DNA of 35,423 nt from an uncultured Balneolaceae bacterium (lineage in GTDB: Bacteria > Bacteroidota > Rhodothermia > Balneolales > Balneolaceae), in NCBI GenBank assembly GCA_938003885.1, contig CALKWT010000250.1, positions 1 through 35,423 of the forward strand, read 5' to 3'. The translations under genes were made by a program, and so were the position numbers. The notes under the pieces are model-generated. The model saw only the letters and a program-made list of their open reading frames with translations, had not been told where the DNA came from and did not search any database. This document shows, one piece after another, positions 1-9,034 of this stretch (position 1 is the stretch's first letter; each line of letters begins with the position of its first letter).

Positions 1-534
1 TGCGTAAACCACCAGCACATCGGCATCCGGACCATTGGTGATCCACATTTTGTTACCGTTCAGGATATAAGAATCACCATCCTTTCTTGCAGAACATTTC
101 AGCGCGAAGGCATCACTCCCCGACCCGGACTCTGAAAGACAATACGCCCCTACCTTTTCGGATGCCAGAAGAGGCAAATACTTCTCGTTAAGAGCTTCTG
201 TTCCCCATCGGAGAAACACGTTGTTCACAAGGGTATTCTGGACATCCATAAACGCCCCTACGGATGCATCCGCCCGTGATATCTGTTCAATGGCGAGAAT
301 ACTCATAAAGAATGTACCTCCTGATCCGCCGTATCGTTCCGGGATTTCAATTCCCATCAGCCCCATTTCAAATAGCGTCTGGATGATTTCCGGATCCAAT
401 TCCGCCGCCTCTTCCATCGCCTGTGATTTCGGTTTTATAACGGTTCTCCCCAGTTCTTCTGCAGCCTTCATCAGCATTCTTTCATCTTCGGAGAAGGAGG
501 TCAGTGGGTGGATGGTTGGATTGTTCTCTGTCAT
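1..534 (-). CDS. acyl-CoA dehydrogenase, N-terminal 178 residues (cut by window edge)
   Basis: FAD-dependent acyl-CoA dehydrogenases make the alpha,beta-double bond in fatty or branched-chain acyl-CoA and pass electrons to ETF. The reading frame begins MTENNPTIHPL at the ATG complementary to 532-534 and stays open to base 1. The N-terminal helical domain is visible: an FEMGLMGIEIPERYGGSG stretch, then a mid-region with AYCLSESGSGSDAFALKC and NGNKMWITNGPDAD, which are the family's FAD/substrate-contact segments. The C-terminal half, with the catalytic Glu, lies outside the window. It is divergent from mutAB, which fits odd-chain or branched-chain acyl-CoA degradation feeding methylmalonyl-CoA; that link is inference. 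A short/branched-chain type seems likely, but substrate class cannot be fixed from half a protein. Confidence 0.93.
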   Translation of the reverse strand, partial: MTENNPTIHPLTSFSEDERMLMKAAEELGRTVIKPKSQAMEEAAELDPEIIQTLFEMGLMGIEIPERYGGSGGTFFMSILAIEQISRADASVGAFMDVQNTLVNNVFLRWGTEALNEKYLPLLASEKVGAYCLSESGSGSDAFALKCSARKDGDSYILNGNKMWITNGPDADVLVVYA

Positions 535-884
535 GATCGGAATTTAGTAGAAGGTTATAGGAGTTTTCAACTTTGAAAGCGCTTTTTCTAAGTTGCACTT
601 GAGCGCTCTTTTTACAGTATGTGAACGGTCATTAAATGGAGGAAATCTTTCAGAATCAGAATTATATCTGATATATTTCTGTTCTGTTAAGGAAGTAAAA
701 GATGATGTATGTTTGATGTCAGCTCCAAAAGAATCCTTGGTGTAGAAAGAGATTCTTCAGGAAAAAAGAGTTCCTCCCTGTTTTGGAGACTATCTCCGCA
801 GCAGAAATATCGATGAATTATAACGCTTCTGCAAAAATTAATAGGAAAGCCGTTTTTGAAGAGTAACTAACCCGCAGACAGAAG
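535..884. promoter_or_regulatory. divergent intergenic region between acyl-CoA dehydrogenase and mutA
   Basis: This 350-bp spacer separates two divergent metabolic genes, so it should hold both promoters. A Bacteroidota-type -7 match, TATGTTTG (consensus TAnnTTTG), lies at 708-715 pointing toward mutA. A good TTTG at -33 is not obvious, and the implied leader would be about 160 nt. A near match, TATATTTC, lies at about 672-679. An operator-like palindrome at 574-587 is listed separately. No credible open reading frame or RNA gene was seen. Confidence 0.45.
574..587. promoter_or_regulatory. LacI/cre-like operator candidate
   Basis: The bases TGAAAGCGCTTTTT contain the perfect 10-bp palindrome AAAGCGCTTT (576-585), the core of LacI/GalR-family operators, and match the cre-type consensus TGWAARCGYTWNCW at 13 of 14 positions. 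The site is 40 bp upstream of the acyl-CoA dehydrogenase start codon. A wider imperfect dyad (CAACTT at 568-573, AAGTTG at 590-595) surrounds it. No regulator gene lies in the window, so function is inference. Confidence 0.35.
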
Positions 885-2453
885 ATGAAATTCGATCCCC
901 TCTCCCAGTTTTCACCAGTGTCCAGATCAGAATGGCTAGAAGCGGTCCGCAAGATAGGAGGGGCCGATCCCGGTTCTCTCGTTTGGGATGCCGGAGAGGG
1001 GTTTGAGGCGGAAGCCTACCAGGATAGAGCCGGGCCGGGAGTGAGAAGAGATCCTCTTTACCATCGTGAAGAAGTCAAACAGTTAAAAATAGTGGAGCAC
1101 GCTGCAGACGACAGGGATACGGGTAACATGCGTTTCAACTCGTCCGGCGATGGTGAGTGCACCCCACTGATTCATGCGAGGGTACACTACAATCCTGGCA
1201 CGGGTACGTGGGAAAGCTGCGGGTTTCCACTTTCGAATAGTGAGGATTTAAGAAGGTGGCTTTCCGTTTCTGGAGCCCTTCGAAGTACGGTTTTTTTAGA
1301 CTTCGGCGCGGCCGGGCCGGTACTTTTCAGCGCTCTAAAAAAACAGATATCAGAGAGTGTGGCGCAAGAGGATCCGCTTCGTCACTCCAGCGCCGGATTT
1401 CACAATCTGTCTTTATTGTTCGATCCCTTTACGCAATTACTGGACGAAAACTCCGGAATCTTCACGCCTGAGGAGGTAGTGCAGATGCTTCCGGAGCTAC
1501 TGAACCCCGGAGGCCACTCTTTCTGCGTCGATGGCACCTTCTATGCAAATGCGGGAGCTACCCTTATTGAACAGGCGGCATTTATTACAGCTCTTTTTTC
1601 AGAACTCCTCGCCCGCCTCCAGCCGGAAGAGAGAAGCCAGGCAGCAAAACGGATGCTCACAAGAGTGTCAGGCGGGCCGCTTTACTTTCCTGAGATTGCG
1701 AAGCTTCGTGCGATCCGTCTTCTATGGGGGAACCTTCTCAGGGCATTTGACCTCCCTGAAAATTGGAAACTGGAGGTGATTGCAGAAACTTCATTGCTCT
1801 ATAAAACCGGTGTGGATTTAGAGAACAATCTCGTCAGGAATACGGCTGAAACGATGGCATCGGTTGCCGGAGGAGCTGACTATCTTCTGATTCACCCTCA
1901 CACCCGCCCATTCCAAGAACAAGACGCTTTCCCGGTTAGAATGGCAGACAATTTATTTCATATTCTGAAAGAAGAAGCGGCGGCGGACGCTGTATCCGAT
2001 CCTGCGGCCGGCTCCTATTACATCGAATATCTGACGGATCTCATTGCCGAAAAAGCGTGGAGTCTGTTTCAGCAGATCGAGGCGGAGGGTGGCTTTCTGG
2101 AAGCGATTAAAAAAGGATCTATTCAGAAAAGGATTCGGGCATCTGCGGATAGAAGAGTGCAGGATGTCGTTTCCGGAGAGCGAAAGATCCTGGGAGCGAA
2201 CCTTTATTCCGTCGATTCACCCGGGGAGCAGGGGGCTCCGCCAGAAAAGAAATTTACTCCACTTCCATCAAAGTCGAATCCTTTTAGGCCAGCTAAGGAA
2301 TCTCCGCTCCTTCGCCAATGGGCGGACGCGCAGTCCCGGGGAGTGCATATCGGCGATCTGTTGCCGCCTCCGAACCGAACCATTGAGAAGGTACCGATGA
2401 TCAGAGGGGGTATCGCAGGTGCCGTCAACCCTCAAAATCCGAGGCAAAGATGA
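885..2453 (+). CDS. mutA: methylmalonyl-CoA mutase small (beta) subunit
   Basis: This is the non-catalytic partner of the B12-dependent mutase that interconverts (R)-methylmalonyl-CoA and succinyl-CoA in propionate and odd-chain metabolism. The 522-residue protein has the family's TIM-barrel features: VDGTFYANAGATLIEQAAF, FPEIAKLRAIRLLWGNLL, RNTAETMASVAGGADYLLIHP and DPAAGSYYIEYLTD. Family small subunits are usually about 600-640 residues with a degenerate cobalamin-binding-like domain at the end. Here the protein stops soon after a linker (about residues 455-522), so that domain appears to be missing. Its stop overlaps the mutB start by 4 bp (ATGA), indicating translational coupling. The ATG start is preceded by only a weak purine stretch. 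Confidence 0.95.
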   Translation: MKFDPLSQFSPVSRSEWLEAVRKIGGADPGSLVWDAGEGFEAEAYQDRAGPGVRRDPLYHREEVKQLKIVEHAADDRDTGNMRFNSSGDGECTPLIHARVHYNPGTGTWESCGFPLSNSEDLRRWLSVSGALRSTVFLDFGAAGPVLFSALKKQISESVAQEDPLRHSSAGFHNLSLLFDPFTQLLDENSGIFTPEEVVQMLPELLNPGGHSFCVDGTFYANAGATLIEQAAFITALFSELLARLQPEERSQAAKRMLTRVSGGPLYFPEIAKLRAIRLLWGNLLRAFDLPENWKLEVIAETSLLYKTGVDLENNLVRNTAETMASVAGGADYLLIHPHTRPFQEQDAFPVRMADNLFHILKEEAAADAVSDPAAGSYYIEYLTDLIAEKAWSLFQQIEAEGGFLEAIKKGSIQKRIRASADRRVQDVVSGERKILGANLYSVDSPGEQGAPPEKKFTPLPSKSNPFRPAKESPLLRQWADAQSRGVHIGDLLPPPNRTIEKVPMIRGGIAGAVNPQNPRQR

Positions 2454-4588
2454 AGAGACCTGACTTTAAAAAGTTCTCATTTGACAAAACGATAATCCAG
2501 ACAGCGGAAAAAGAGAGAGCAGGCCGGGATACCCCCGAGAAAATTTTAGTGAAATCGGAGTACAGAAAGAAGGATAGCGAGAGCCTGGCCCATATCGACT
2601 TTTCGGCTGGCATCCCCCCCTATTTGCGGGGGCCTTATGCCACAATGTATACCGGCAGGCCCTGGACCATCCGACAGTATTCAGGCTTCTCGACAGCGGA
2701 AGAGTCGAACGCTTTCTACAGGAGAAATTTGGCGGCGGGGCAGAAAGGACTTTCTGTAGCATTCGACCTGCCTACGCATCGGGGGTACGATTCGGATCAC
2801 TCCAGGGTCGCCGGGGATGTAGGCAAGGCGGGTGTGGCGATCGATTCGGTAGAGGATATGAAGATACTGTTCGATCAGATTCCGCTTGACAAGATCTCGG
2901 TGTCGATGACCATGAACGGGGCGGTACTGCCCGTGATGGCTTTCTACATCGTTGCGGCAGAGGAGCAGGGTGTACCGGTTGACAAACTAACCGGAACCAT
3001 TCAGAACGACATCCTGAAGGAGTTCATGGTGAGGAACACCTACATCTACCCTCCTGCAGACTCTATGAACATTGTGGCGGATATCCTGGCCTATACCGCA
3101 GAGCATATGCCGGGCTTCAATTCGATTAGTGTAAGCGGGTACCATATGCACGAGGCGGGTGCCACGGCAGATCTTGAGTTGGCCTACACCCTGGCCAATG
3201 GGCTGGAGTATGTGCGGGCGGGATTGAGTGCCGGCCTGCCGGTCGATAAATTTGCACCCCGAATCTCCTTTTTCTGGGGGATAGGAATGAATCACTACAT
3301 GGAAATCGCCAAGCTGCGTGCAGGAAGGCTGCTCTGGGCCGCTCTGATGAGCTCTTTTGAGCCGAAAAATCCGAAGTCACTTTCGCTGAGGGCTCACAGC
3401 CAGACATCGGGCTACAGTCTAACCGAACAGGACCCGTATAATAACATCGCACGAACCACCATAGAGGCTCTGTCAGCTGTTTTTGGACATACCCAATCTC
3501 TGCATACCAACGCGTTTGATGAAGCGATAGCACTCCCTACCGACTTTTCAGCGAAAATTGCACGGGCAACCCAGCTCATCTTGCAGCACGAAACAGGAAT
3601 CACAAAGGCGATCGATCCGTGGGGCGGATCCCACTATATTGAACACCTCACGAATAAACTGGTTCAGCGGGCCTGGCATCTGATAGAAGAGGTGGAGACG
3701 TCTGGGGGTATGATTAAGGCGATTGAGGCCGGGATTCCCAAGATGAGGATCGATGAAGTGGCGGCAAAGAAGCAGGCCCGTATCGACAGCGGTGCCGAGA
3801 CAGTGGTGGGGGTTAATAAGTATCGCACAGAGTTTGAGCCGGTAGCGGATACACTCGAAGTGGATAATGAAATGGTGCTCCGGAGTCAGATGAAAAAACT
3901 CCGGACCGTCCGGAAAAATAGAGACGAGGTGCGTACCAGAGAGGCGCTTGGGAAACTAAACGAATGTGCCCGGACGGGGGAAGGAAATCTTCTGGAGCTC
4001 GCAATCACGGCGGCCCGCAGCCGGGCAACCCTGGGTGAAATATCGGATGCTCTGGAGCAGGTGTTCGGGCGCTATCAGGCGAAGAACCGTACGGTCTCCG
4101 GAGTCTACTCATCGGAAATCGAAAACAGCAAAATATTCAAGAACGTGCAGAAGAAAGCCATGCAATTTGAGAATCGATTCGGGAGAAGGCCGAGAATCAT
4201 GGTAGCAAAAATCGGACAGGATGGACACGACCGGGGAGCAAGGGTGATCGCGACCAGCTTTGCTGACCTGGGTTTCGATGTCGATATCGGCCCCCTATTC
4301 CAGACGCCGGAAGAGGCGGCCAGACAAGCGGTTGAAAACGATGTCCATATCCTGGGGGTTTCCAGTCTGGCAGCCGGACATAAAACCCTGGTTCCGAAGC
4401 TGATCAGTGAGCTGGCCAGGTATGGGCGGGAAGAGATCATGGTGGTTGTGGGCGGCGTCATCCCCCGCAGGGACTACCAATATCTTTACGATCGGGGGGT
4501 GGCAGCCATCTTTGGCCCCGGTACCGTTATTTCAGAGGCTGCCGGTAAAATCCTGGATCTATTGTTAGAAGATCCAGAGAACGGATAA
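2450..4588 (+). CDS. mutB: methylmalonyl-CoA mutase large (alpha, catalytic) subunit
   Basis: Catalytic adenosylcobalamin-dependent subunit converting methylmalonyl-CoA to succinyl-CoA. At 712 residues it has the family's full length. The N-terminal TIM barrel carries YATMYTGRPWTIRQYSGFSTAEESN and VAFDLPTHRGYDSDHSRVAGDVGKAGVAIDS. The C-terminal cobalamin domain (about residues 575-712) has the base-off motif DGHDRG, with the cobalt-ligating His at about residue 593, followed by GVSSLAAGHK and VVVGGVIP. It overlaps mutA by 4 bp and forms a two-gene unit. No chaperone gene (meaB) or epimerase follows, and the next gene is convergent after 23 bp. Its product feeds the succinyl-CoA synthetase encoded by sucC at 7610-8818. 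Confidence 0.98.
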   Translation: MKRPDFKKFSFDKTIIQTAEKERAGRDTPEKILVKSEYRKKDSESLAHIDFSAGIPPYLRGPYATMYTGRPWTIRQYSGFSTAEESNAFYRRNLAAGQKGLSVAFDLPTHRGYDSDHSRVAGDVGKAGVAIDSVEDMKILFDQIPLDKISVSMTMNGAVLPVMAFYIVAAEEQGVPVDKLTGTIQNDILKEFMVRNTYIYPPADSMNIVADILAYTAEHMPGFNSISVSGYHMHEAGATADLELAYTLANGLEYVRAGLSAGLPVDKFAPRISFFWGIGMNHYMEIAKLRAGRLLWAALMSSFEPKNPKSLSLRAHSQTSGYSLTEQDPYNNIARTTIEALSAVFGHTQSLHTNAFDEAIALPTDFSAKIARATQLILQHETGITKAIDPWGGSHYIEHLTNKLVQRAWHLIEEVETSGGMIKAIEAGIPKMRIDEVAAKKQARIDSGAETVVGVNKYRTEFEPVADTLEVDNEMVLRSQMKKLRTVRKNRDEVRTREALGKLNECARTGEGNLLELAITAARSRATLGEISDALEQVFGRYQAKNRTVSGVYSSEIENSKIFKNVQKKAMQFENRFGRRPRIMVAKIGQDGHDRGARVIATSFADLGFDVDIGPLFQTPEEAARQAVENDVHILGVSSLAAGHKTLVPKLISELARYGREEIMVVVGGVIPRRDYQYLYDRGVAAIFGPGTVISEAAGKILDLLLEDPENG

Positions 4589-4611
4589 GGCCATCAGGGG
4601 CAAAGGCACGC

Positions 4612-5184
4612 CTACTCATCCGTTGTTGTGACGTTATTGAACACCTTGTAAATAAAATAGGGTGGAATATTCAGAGGCACAAAGTCCGTTTCATAATTTC
4701 CAAACACCTCCATGACTGGTTTTTTCAAGTGTCCGCTCGTCTGGTAGGCTAAAAAGAGCCCGCCCGGTTTCAGAATCCTTTTTGTAGCATTCAGTACCTT
4801 TATTTTCCGATCCTTCTTAAGAAAGGAGAAAGGAATTCCCGACAGCACATAATCTATCTTGCCCCTCTGTTCCGGCGAGATAACACTCTCTACATCACCT
4901 GCCAGAATGTTGTGAATCTCAACCCGTGAATCGTGAATGGTCTCACGTAGATGTTCTACAAAATCTGCATTCGCTTCGATGAGGATCAATCGTGAGCCCG
5001 CGCTCATTTTTTCCAGTAGATAGCGGGTGAAAACCCCATCTCCGGGGCCATACTCCACCAGGGTAAAATCTTGGCTGAAATCGATGTTGGTGCAGACCTT
5101 TCTCACACAATGCATGGAGGTGGGTGTGATAGATGCTACATCTTTATCCTTGATAAACGTTTTTAAGAAATCGATTTTTCCCAT
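4612..5184 (-). CDS. class I SAM-dependent methyltransferase, PmtA/KsgA-like fold
   Basis: A 190-residue SAM methyltransferase. Motif I is VEYGPGDGVFTRYL (about residues 44-56) and the acidic residue after strand 2 is in LILIEAN (E70). The motif IV region reads DYVLSGIPFSFL (111-122), and FLAYQTSG lies farther on. The SGxPF motif and short length resemble phospholipid N-methyltransferases (PmtA type) and rRNA-adenine dimethylase relatives. Substrate cannot be assigned from sequence alone; lipid headgroup methylation is the best guess. The gene starts 12 bp after the uvrB stop on the same strand and so is probably cotranscribed with it. It converges on mutB with almost no spacer and no visible terminator. 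Confidence 0.8.
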   Translation of the reverse strand: MGKIDFLKTFIKDKDVASITPTSMHCVRKVCTNIDFSQDFTLVEYGPGDGVFTRYLLEKMSAGSRLILIEANADFVEHLRETIHDSRVEIHNILAGDVESVISPEQRGKIDYVLSGIPFSFLKKDRKIKVLNATKRILKPGGLFLAYQTSGHLKKPVMEVFGNYETDFVPLNIPPYFIYKVFNNVTTTDE

Positions 5185-5196
5185 AAATCTGTTTGG

Positions 5197-7245
5197 TTAA
5201 AGTTCTTTTTCCAATGTTGCGATTTGGTCCCGAATTCTGGCAGCCTCCTCGAATTCCATGTTTTTAGCCGAATGGTACATCGATTCGCGAAGATACTCGA
5301 GAAAGTCCTCTTTACTCTCAAATGTCACCTCCATCATAGCAGGATTGGCTTTGTAATGTATGCCATCGTCTGCTACTTTCACAATTTCAAGGGGTTCCTC
5401 TGCCTTGCTGCCAGGCTGATCCAGTGTAAAATCCTGTGTGGAGATCAGGGCCGGGTCTACCAGCGGCTTCAATTCCTTTTGAATCGTCGTAGGTGTGATC
5501 CCGTGCTTTTCATTGTACTCCTTCTGAATTTCCCGGCGCCTGTTCGTTTCGTCAATCACCTTCTGCATACTTTTGGTCACCCGGTTCGCATAGAGGATCG
5601 CTTTCCCATTCACATTTCTGGCTGCACGGCCCACGATCTGGAACAGTGAGGTCTCCGAGCGCAGGAAACCCTCCTTGTCGGCATCCATGACGGCGACCAG
5701 ACTCAGTTCAGGAATATCGATCCCTTCCCTGAGCAGGTTAATCCCGACCAGTACCTTGAAGTCGCCCCTTCTGTACTTGTAGAGCACCTCCACTCGTTGC
5801 ATGGCGTCCAGTTCACTATGCATATAGGCGGCCGGAATGCCCAGGTTTTTCAGATACTCACTGAGCTCTTCACTCAGCCGTTTCGTAAGGGTGATGCAGA
5901 GAATGCGTTCATCCTTGCCCTCTCTCAACCGGATCTCTTCCAGGATATCGTCGACCTGGGAGTCGAGGGGCCGGACCTCTATTTCAGGCTCCATCAGCCC
6001 GGTGGGCCGTATGATCTGTTCCACAAATACACCGTTGGACTTTTCCAGCTCGTAGTCGCTTGGGGTGGCACTGACAAATATCGCCTGGTTGATCATCCCT
6101 TCCCACTCCTCAAACATCAGCGGCCGGTTATCGAGTGCCGAAGGAAGCCGGAAACCATGCTCTACAAGTTCTGTTTTTCGCGAACGGTCGCCACCGTACA
6201 TCGCATTGATCTGAGGTACAGTCTGGTGGCTCTCATCTACCACGAGCAGGTAATCTTCCGGAAAGTAATCCATCAGACAGTAGGGACGCTCTCCCGGTTT
6301 TCGGGCGCTCAGATAGCGGGAGTAGTTCTCAATTCCGGAGCAGTATCCCACTTCCTGCATCATCTCAATATCAAAGAGTGTTCGCTGCTCCAGCCGCTTG
6401 GCTTCCAGAAAACGCTCCTCATTTTTGAGTACTTCAATGCGCCAGTAGAGCTCCTCCCGAATCTGTTCGATCGACTCTTCGAGGCGTCCTTTTGTTGTTA
6501 CATAATGCGAGGCCGGGTAGATACGAAACTCCTGTATCGTATCGATGACAGCACCTGAATCGACATCAAATATCTCCAGTGCCTCGATTTCATCTCCCCA
6601 AAAGGAGATCCGGAGGCCCTCTTCGGAGTAGGCGGGGTAGACATCAACCACATCCCCGCGGACCCGGAATGTACCCCGGCTGAAATCGATATCATTTCTG
6701 GTGTAGTGCAGATCCACCAGGTCGTAAAGCAGCGTATTTCGCGGGATCTCCTGACCGACCTCCAGGCTGATGATGAGCTTCTCATATTCGGAAGGAGAAC
6801 CGATCCCGTAAATACAGCTGACTGAGGAGACGATAATCACATCCCTTCTTCCCGAAAGCAGTGAACTGGTGGATCGGAGACGCAGGCGTTGAATCTCCTC
6901 ATTAATTGAGAGATCCTTTTCAATGTATTTATCCTGCGAGGAGATGTAGGCCTCCGGCTGGTAATAATCGTAATAGGAGATGAAGAACTCTACCCGGTTT
7001 TCAGGAAAAAAGTCACTGAGCTCACGGTAGAGCTGTGCAGCTAGTGTTTTATTATGACTCATCACCAGTGTGGGCCTCTGCACATTTTCGATCACACCAG
7101 CTATGGTTCTGGTCTTACCCGATCCGGTGATCCCCAGAAGAGTCTGAAATTTATCGTTATTCTCAATTCCTTTGGTCAGCTCACGAATAGCATTTGGCTG
7201 ATCGCCCGCCGGTTCCCATGGAGAGTGTAACTTAAATGTTGACAT
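5197..7245 (-). CDS. uvrB: excinuclease ABC subunit B
   Basis: UvrB is the damage-verifying helicase-like component of nucleotide excision repair; it is loaded by UvrA and recruits UvrC. The 682 residues match the usual length (about 670). Walker A is GITGSGKT (38-45). The beta-hairpin region contains SYYDYYQPEAY, the Walker B-like motif is DESHQTVPQI, and helicase motifs V-VI appear as GINLLREGIDIPE and QIVGRAARNVNGKAI. The C-terminal UVR domain that contacts UvrC is EFEEAARIRDQIATLEKEL. The start MSTFKLHSPWEPAGDQP is the family start. Upstream, TTGCAA-N17-TAAAGA within 7270-7300 could be a sigma-70-like promoter, but this is weak. The downstream methyltransferase gene is likely cotranscribed. 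Confidence 0.98.
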   Translation of the reverse strand: MSTFKLHSPWEPAGDQPNAIRELTKGIENNDKFQTLLGITGSGKTRTIAGVIENVQRPTLVMSHNKTLAAQLYRELSDFFPENRVEFFISYYDYYQPEAYISSQDKYIEKDLSINEEIQRLRLRSTSSLLSGRRDVIIVSSVSCIYGIGSPSEYEKLIISLEVGQEIPRNTLLYDLVDLHYTRNDIDFSRGTFRVRGDVVDVYPAYSEEGLRISFWGDEIEALEIFDVDSGAVIDTIQEFRIYPASHYVTTKGRLEESIEQIREELYWRIEVLKNEERFLEAKRLEQRTLFDIEMMQEVGYCSGIENYSRYLSARKPGERPYCLMDYFPEDYLLVVDESHQTVPQINAMYGGDRSRKTELVEHGFRLPSALDNRPLMFEEWEGMINQAIFVSATPSDYELEKSNGVFVEQIIRPTGLMEPEIEVRPLDSQVDDILEEIRLREGKDERILCITLTKRLSEELSEYLKNLGIPAAYMHSELDAMQRVEVLYKYRRGDFKVLVGINLLREGIDIPELSLVAVMDADKEGFLRSETSLFQIVGRAARNVNGKAILYANRVTKSMQKVIDETNRRREIQKEYNEKHGITPTTIQKELKPLVDPALISTQDFTLDQPGSKAEEPLEIVKVADDGIHYKANPAMMEVTFESKEDFLEYLRESMYHSAKNMEFEEAARIRDQIATLEKEL

Positions 7246-7609
7246 GTGAAATTCGAATATCCCGTCTCAAATCTTTACAAATATCATTAAAACATTGCAA
7301 CTGAATGGTATCCGATGCTCTCTGTTTAGAGTTGAACAACCTGAACCGTTATGTCTATTACAGTCAGTATAACCAAAAACTGCTTCAAATGATTCAGGTT
7401 GAGCCTGCTAAGAAAGAGAAGGAATTTATGGCGATGTGTTTTCCCGATCGCCTCTGAAAAGCAGCGGTTAAGCCCGGCCTGTTGATGTAAATGTCCCGCA
7501 GACAGACGGCGTATGCCGCCGCCTGCGGGCATGAAAGAGATCATTGCGTCAGGAAGAGGCATGGAGCCATCCCCCCGACATAATCGATATGAAACTGGAA
7601 CAGCCTGAA
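7246..7609. other. intergenic region between sucC and uvrB (no gene)
   Basis: This 364-bp spacer lies downstream of sucC and upstream of uvrB, both on the minus strand. It should contain the uvrB promoter near its left end. An interrupted G+C-rich hairpin is present at 7495-7529, and a 13-bp palindrome covers the sucC stop at 7604-7616. A 78-codon minus-strand frame (7326-7562) has no recognisable features and probably is not a gene. Confidence 0.6.
7495..7529. repeat. interrupted G+C-rich inverted repeat
   Basis: The outer arms CCCGCAG (7495-7501) and CTGCGGG (7523-7529) and the inner arms CGGCG (7507-7511) and CGCCG (7517-7521) form a bulged stem with a 5-nt loop. No T-tract follows on either strand. 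It could be a REP-like element or a factor-dependent 3' stabiliser for sucC mRNA. Confidence 0.45.
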
Positions 7610-7616
7610 TCAGGCA
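7604..7616 (-). terminator. palindrome at the sucC stop codon
   Basis: GCCTGAATCAGGC is a perfect dyad around a central A that includes the sucC stop codon. There is no downstream U-tract, so it is only a weak candidate for a 3'-end structure. Confidence 0.25.
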
Positions 7617-8818
7617 GCCAGAACTTTAGAGACCGCTTCAGCCGCTTCCTTCAGAAGTACTGCTGAAATGACATTCAGGTCACTGTTGTCGATAATCTCC
7701 TTTGCTTCTTTGGCATTAGTACCTTGCAAACGCACAATAATCGGTACATTTTTCACCTTCTCTGCGATTTCAGGGTCTTTCACCGCTTCAATTACACCGT
7801 TTGCAACCCGGTCGCAACGGACAATGCCGCCGAAGATGTTAATCAGAATGGCTTTTACATTTGGATCCTCCAGAATAATCCGGAAGCCGTTTCTTACCGT
7901 CTCTACATTGGCTCCTCCTCCCACATCCAGGAAGTTGGCTGGTTCACCACCTGAAAGTTTGATGATATCCATGGTTGCCATAGCTAGGCCTGCGCCATTT
8001 ACCATACAGCCGACGTTGCCATCCAGTTTGATGTAGTTTAGATCATATTTGGAAGCTTCCACTTCTATCGGATTCTCTTCTGCTGTATCCCGCAGCTCCG
8101 CAATATCCTTGTGGCGGTAGAGTGCGTTTCCATCAAAGGTGACCTTGGCATCCAGAGCGAGAACATCTCCGTCCGGTGTAAGGACCAGCGGGTTGATCTC
8201 CACCATATCTGCATCCTTCTCCACATAAAAATTGTACAGTGAATGAATGAACTTCACCGCTTTCTTGAAGGCATCTCCTTCAAAACCGAGTGCGAAGGCG
8301 AGCCGCCGGGCCTGGCTGGGAGCCAGATCCATCCCGGGCTCAACCCACTCCTTAATAATTTTTTCCGGGGTTTCTGCTGCAACTTCTTCTATCTCTACAC
8401 CGCCCTCGGTGGAAACCATGATCACATTTTTGCTGTTGGCCCGGTCCAGAAGGATTCCCAGGTAGAACTCTTTCTCAATGTCCACGCCGTCGGTGATATA
8501 GATGGTTTTCACCTCCTGGCCTTCCTCCCCTGTCTGCAAGGTTACCAGCACATCTCCGAGCAGGGATTCAGCTGCTTCCCGCACCTCCTCTACCGTTTTG
8601 CACAAGATCACGCCTTTTGCATTGTTCTTTTTCGTTCGGCCTTTGCCTCGGCCGCCAGCGTGAATCTGAGCTTTTACAACAAAAAGGGTAGAACCGCTCT
8701 CTTTTAAGCTTTCGGCCGCTTGGACAGCTTCTTCAACCGAAGTCGCTGCAATTCCGGCAGGCACAGCGATACCATTTTCATTAAATAACTCTTTCGCCTG
8801 ATACTCGTGAATTTTCAT
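7610..8818 (-). CDS. sucC: succinyl-CoA synthetase (ADP-forming) beta subunit
   Basis: The beta subunit of the TCA-cycle ligase interconverting succinyl-CoA and succinate with NTP synthesis. The 402 residues begin MKIHEYQAKELFNENGIAVP, the standard family start. The ATP-grasp domain shows AQIHAGGRGKGRTKKNNAKGV, and EINPLVLTPDGDVLALDAKV supplies metal/nucleotide contacts. The C-terminal CoA-ligase domain has NFLDVGGGANVETV and INIFGGIVRCD. Length is close to the E. coli protein (388). No sucD lies beside it, so the alpha subunit must be encoded elsewhere. In metabolism it takes up the succinyl-CoA made by MutAB. A TATTATTG element about 35 bp upstream of the start differs by one base from the Bacteroidota -7 consensus. 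Confidence 0.97.
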   Translation of the reverse strand: MKIHEYQAKELFNENGIAVPAGIAATSVEEAVQAAESLKESGSTLFVVKAQIHAGGRGKGRTKKNNAKGVILCKTVEEVREAAESLLGDVLVTLQTGEEGQEVKTIYITDGVDIEKEFYLGILLDRANSKNVIMVSTEGGVEIEEVAAETPEKIIKEWVEPGMDLAPSQARRLAFALGFEGDAFKKAVKFIHSLYNFYVEKDADMVEINPLVLTPDGDVLALDAKVTFDGNALYRHKDIAELRDTAEENPIEVEASKYDLNYIKLDGNVGCMVNGAGLAMATMDIIKLSGGEPANFLDVGGGANVETVRNGFRIILEDPNVKAILINIFGGIVRCDRVANGVIEAVKDPEIAEKVKNVPIIVRLQGTNAKEAKEIIDNSDLNVISAVLLKEAAEAVSKVLAA

Positions 8819-9034
8819 CTTAATCTGGGGTTAATCAATCGGTTTTTAAAAACAATTTTTCAGTTCAATAATACCTAAAAAGCGAGGTAATTAAAAGTTT
8901 ATACTCTTGTATGCCATGATATTATTTTTTCTCTGTCGGGGCCTCCCGCCTCCTTTTCGGATGGGGTAGAGCAAGGTAGCACCCCTCTCCTCTCTTCCAG
9001 TCTCTGGTCTCATTTAATGTTCACGGCATGATGA

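Noticed and set aside
5797..6558. 253-codon plus-strand frame inside uvrB
   Set aside because: It is antisense to conserved uvrB helicase motifs; a long shadow of a strongly coding region.
7326..7562. 78-codon minus-strand frame between sucC and uvrB
   Set aside because: No ribosome-binding site or recognisable domain, and it runs through a G+C-rich hairpin. Likely chance.
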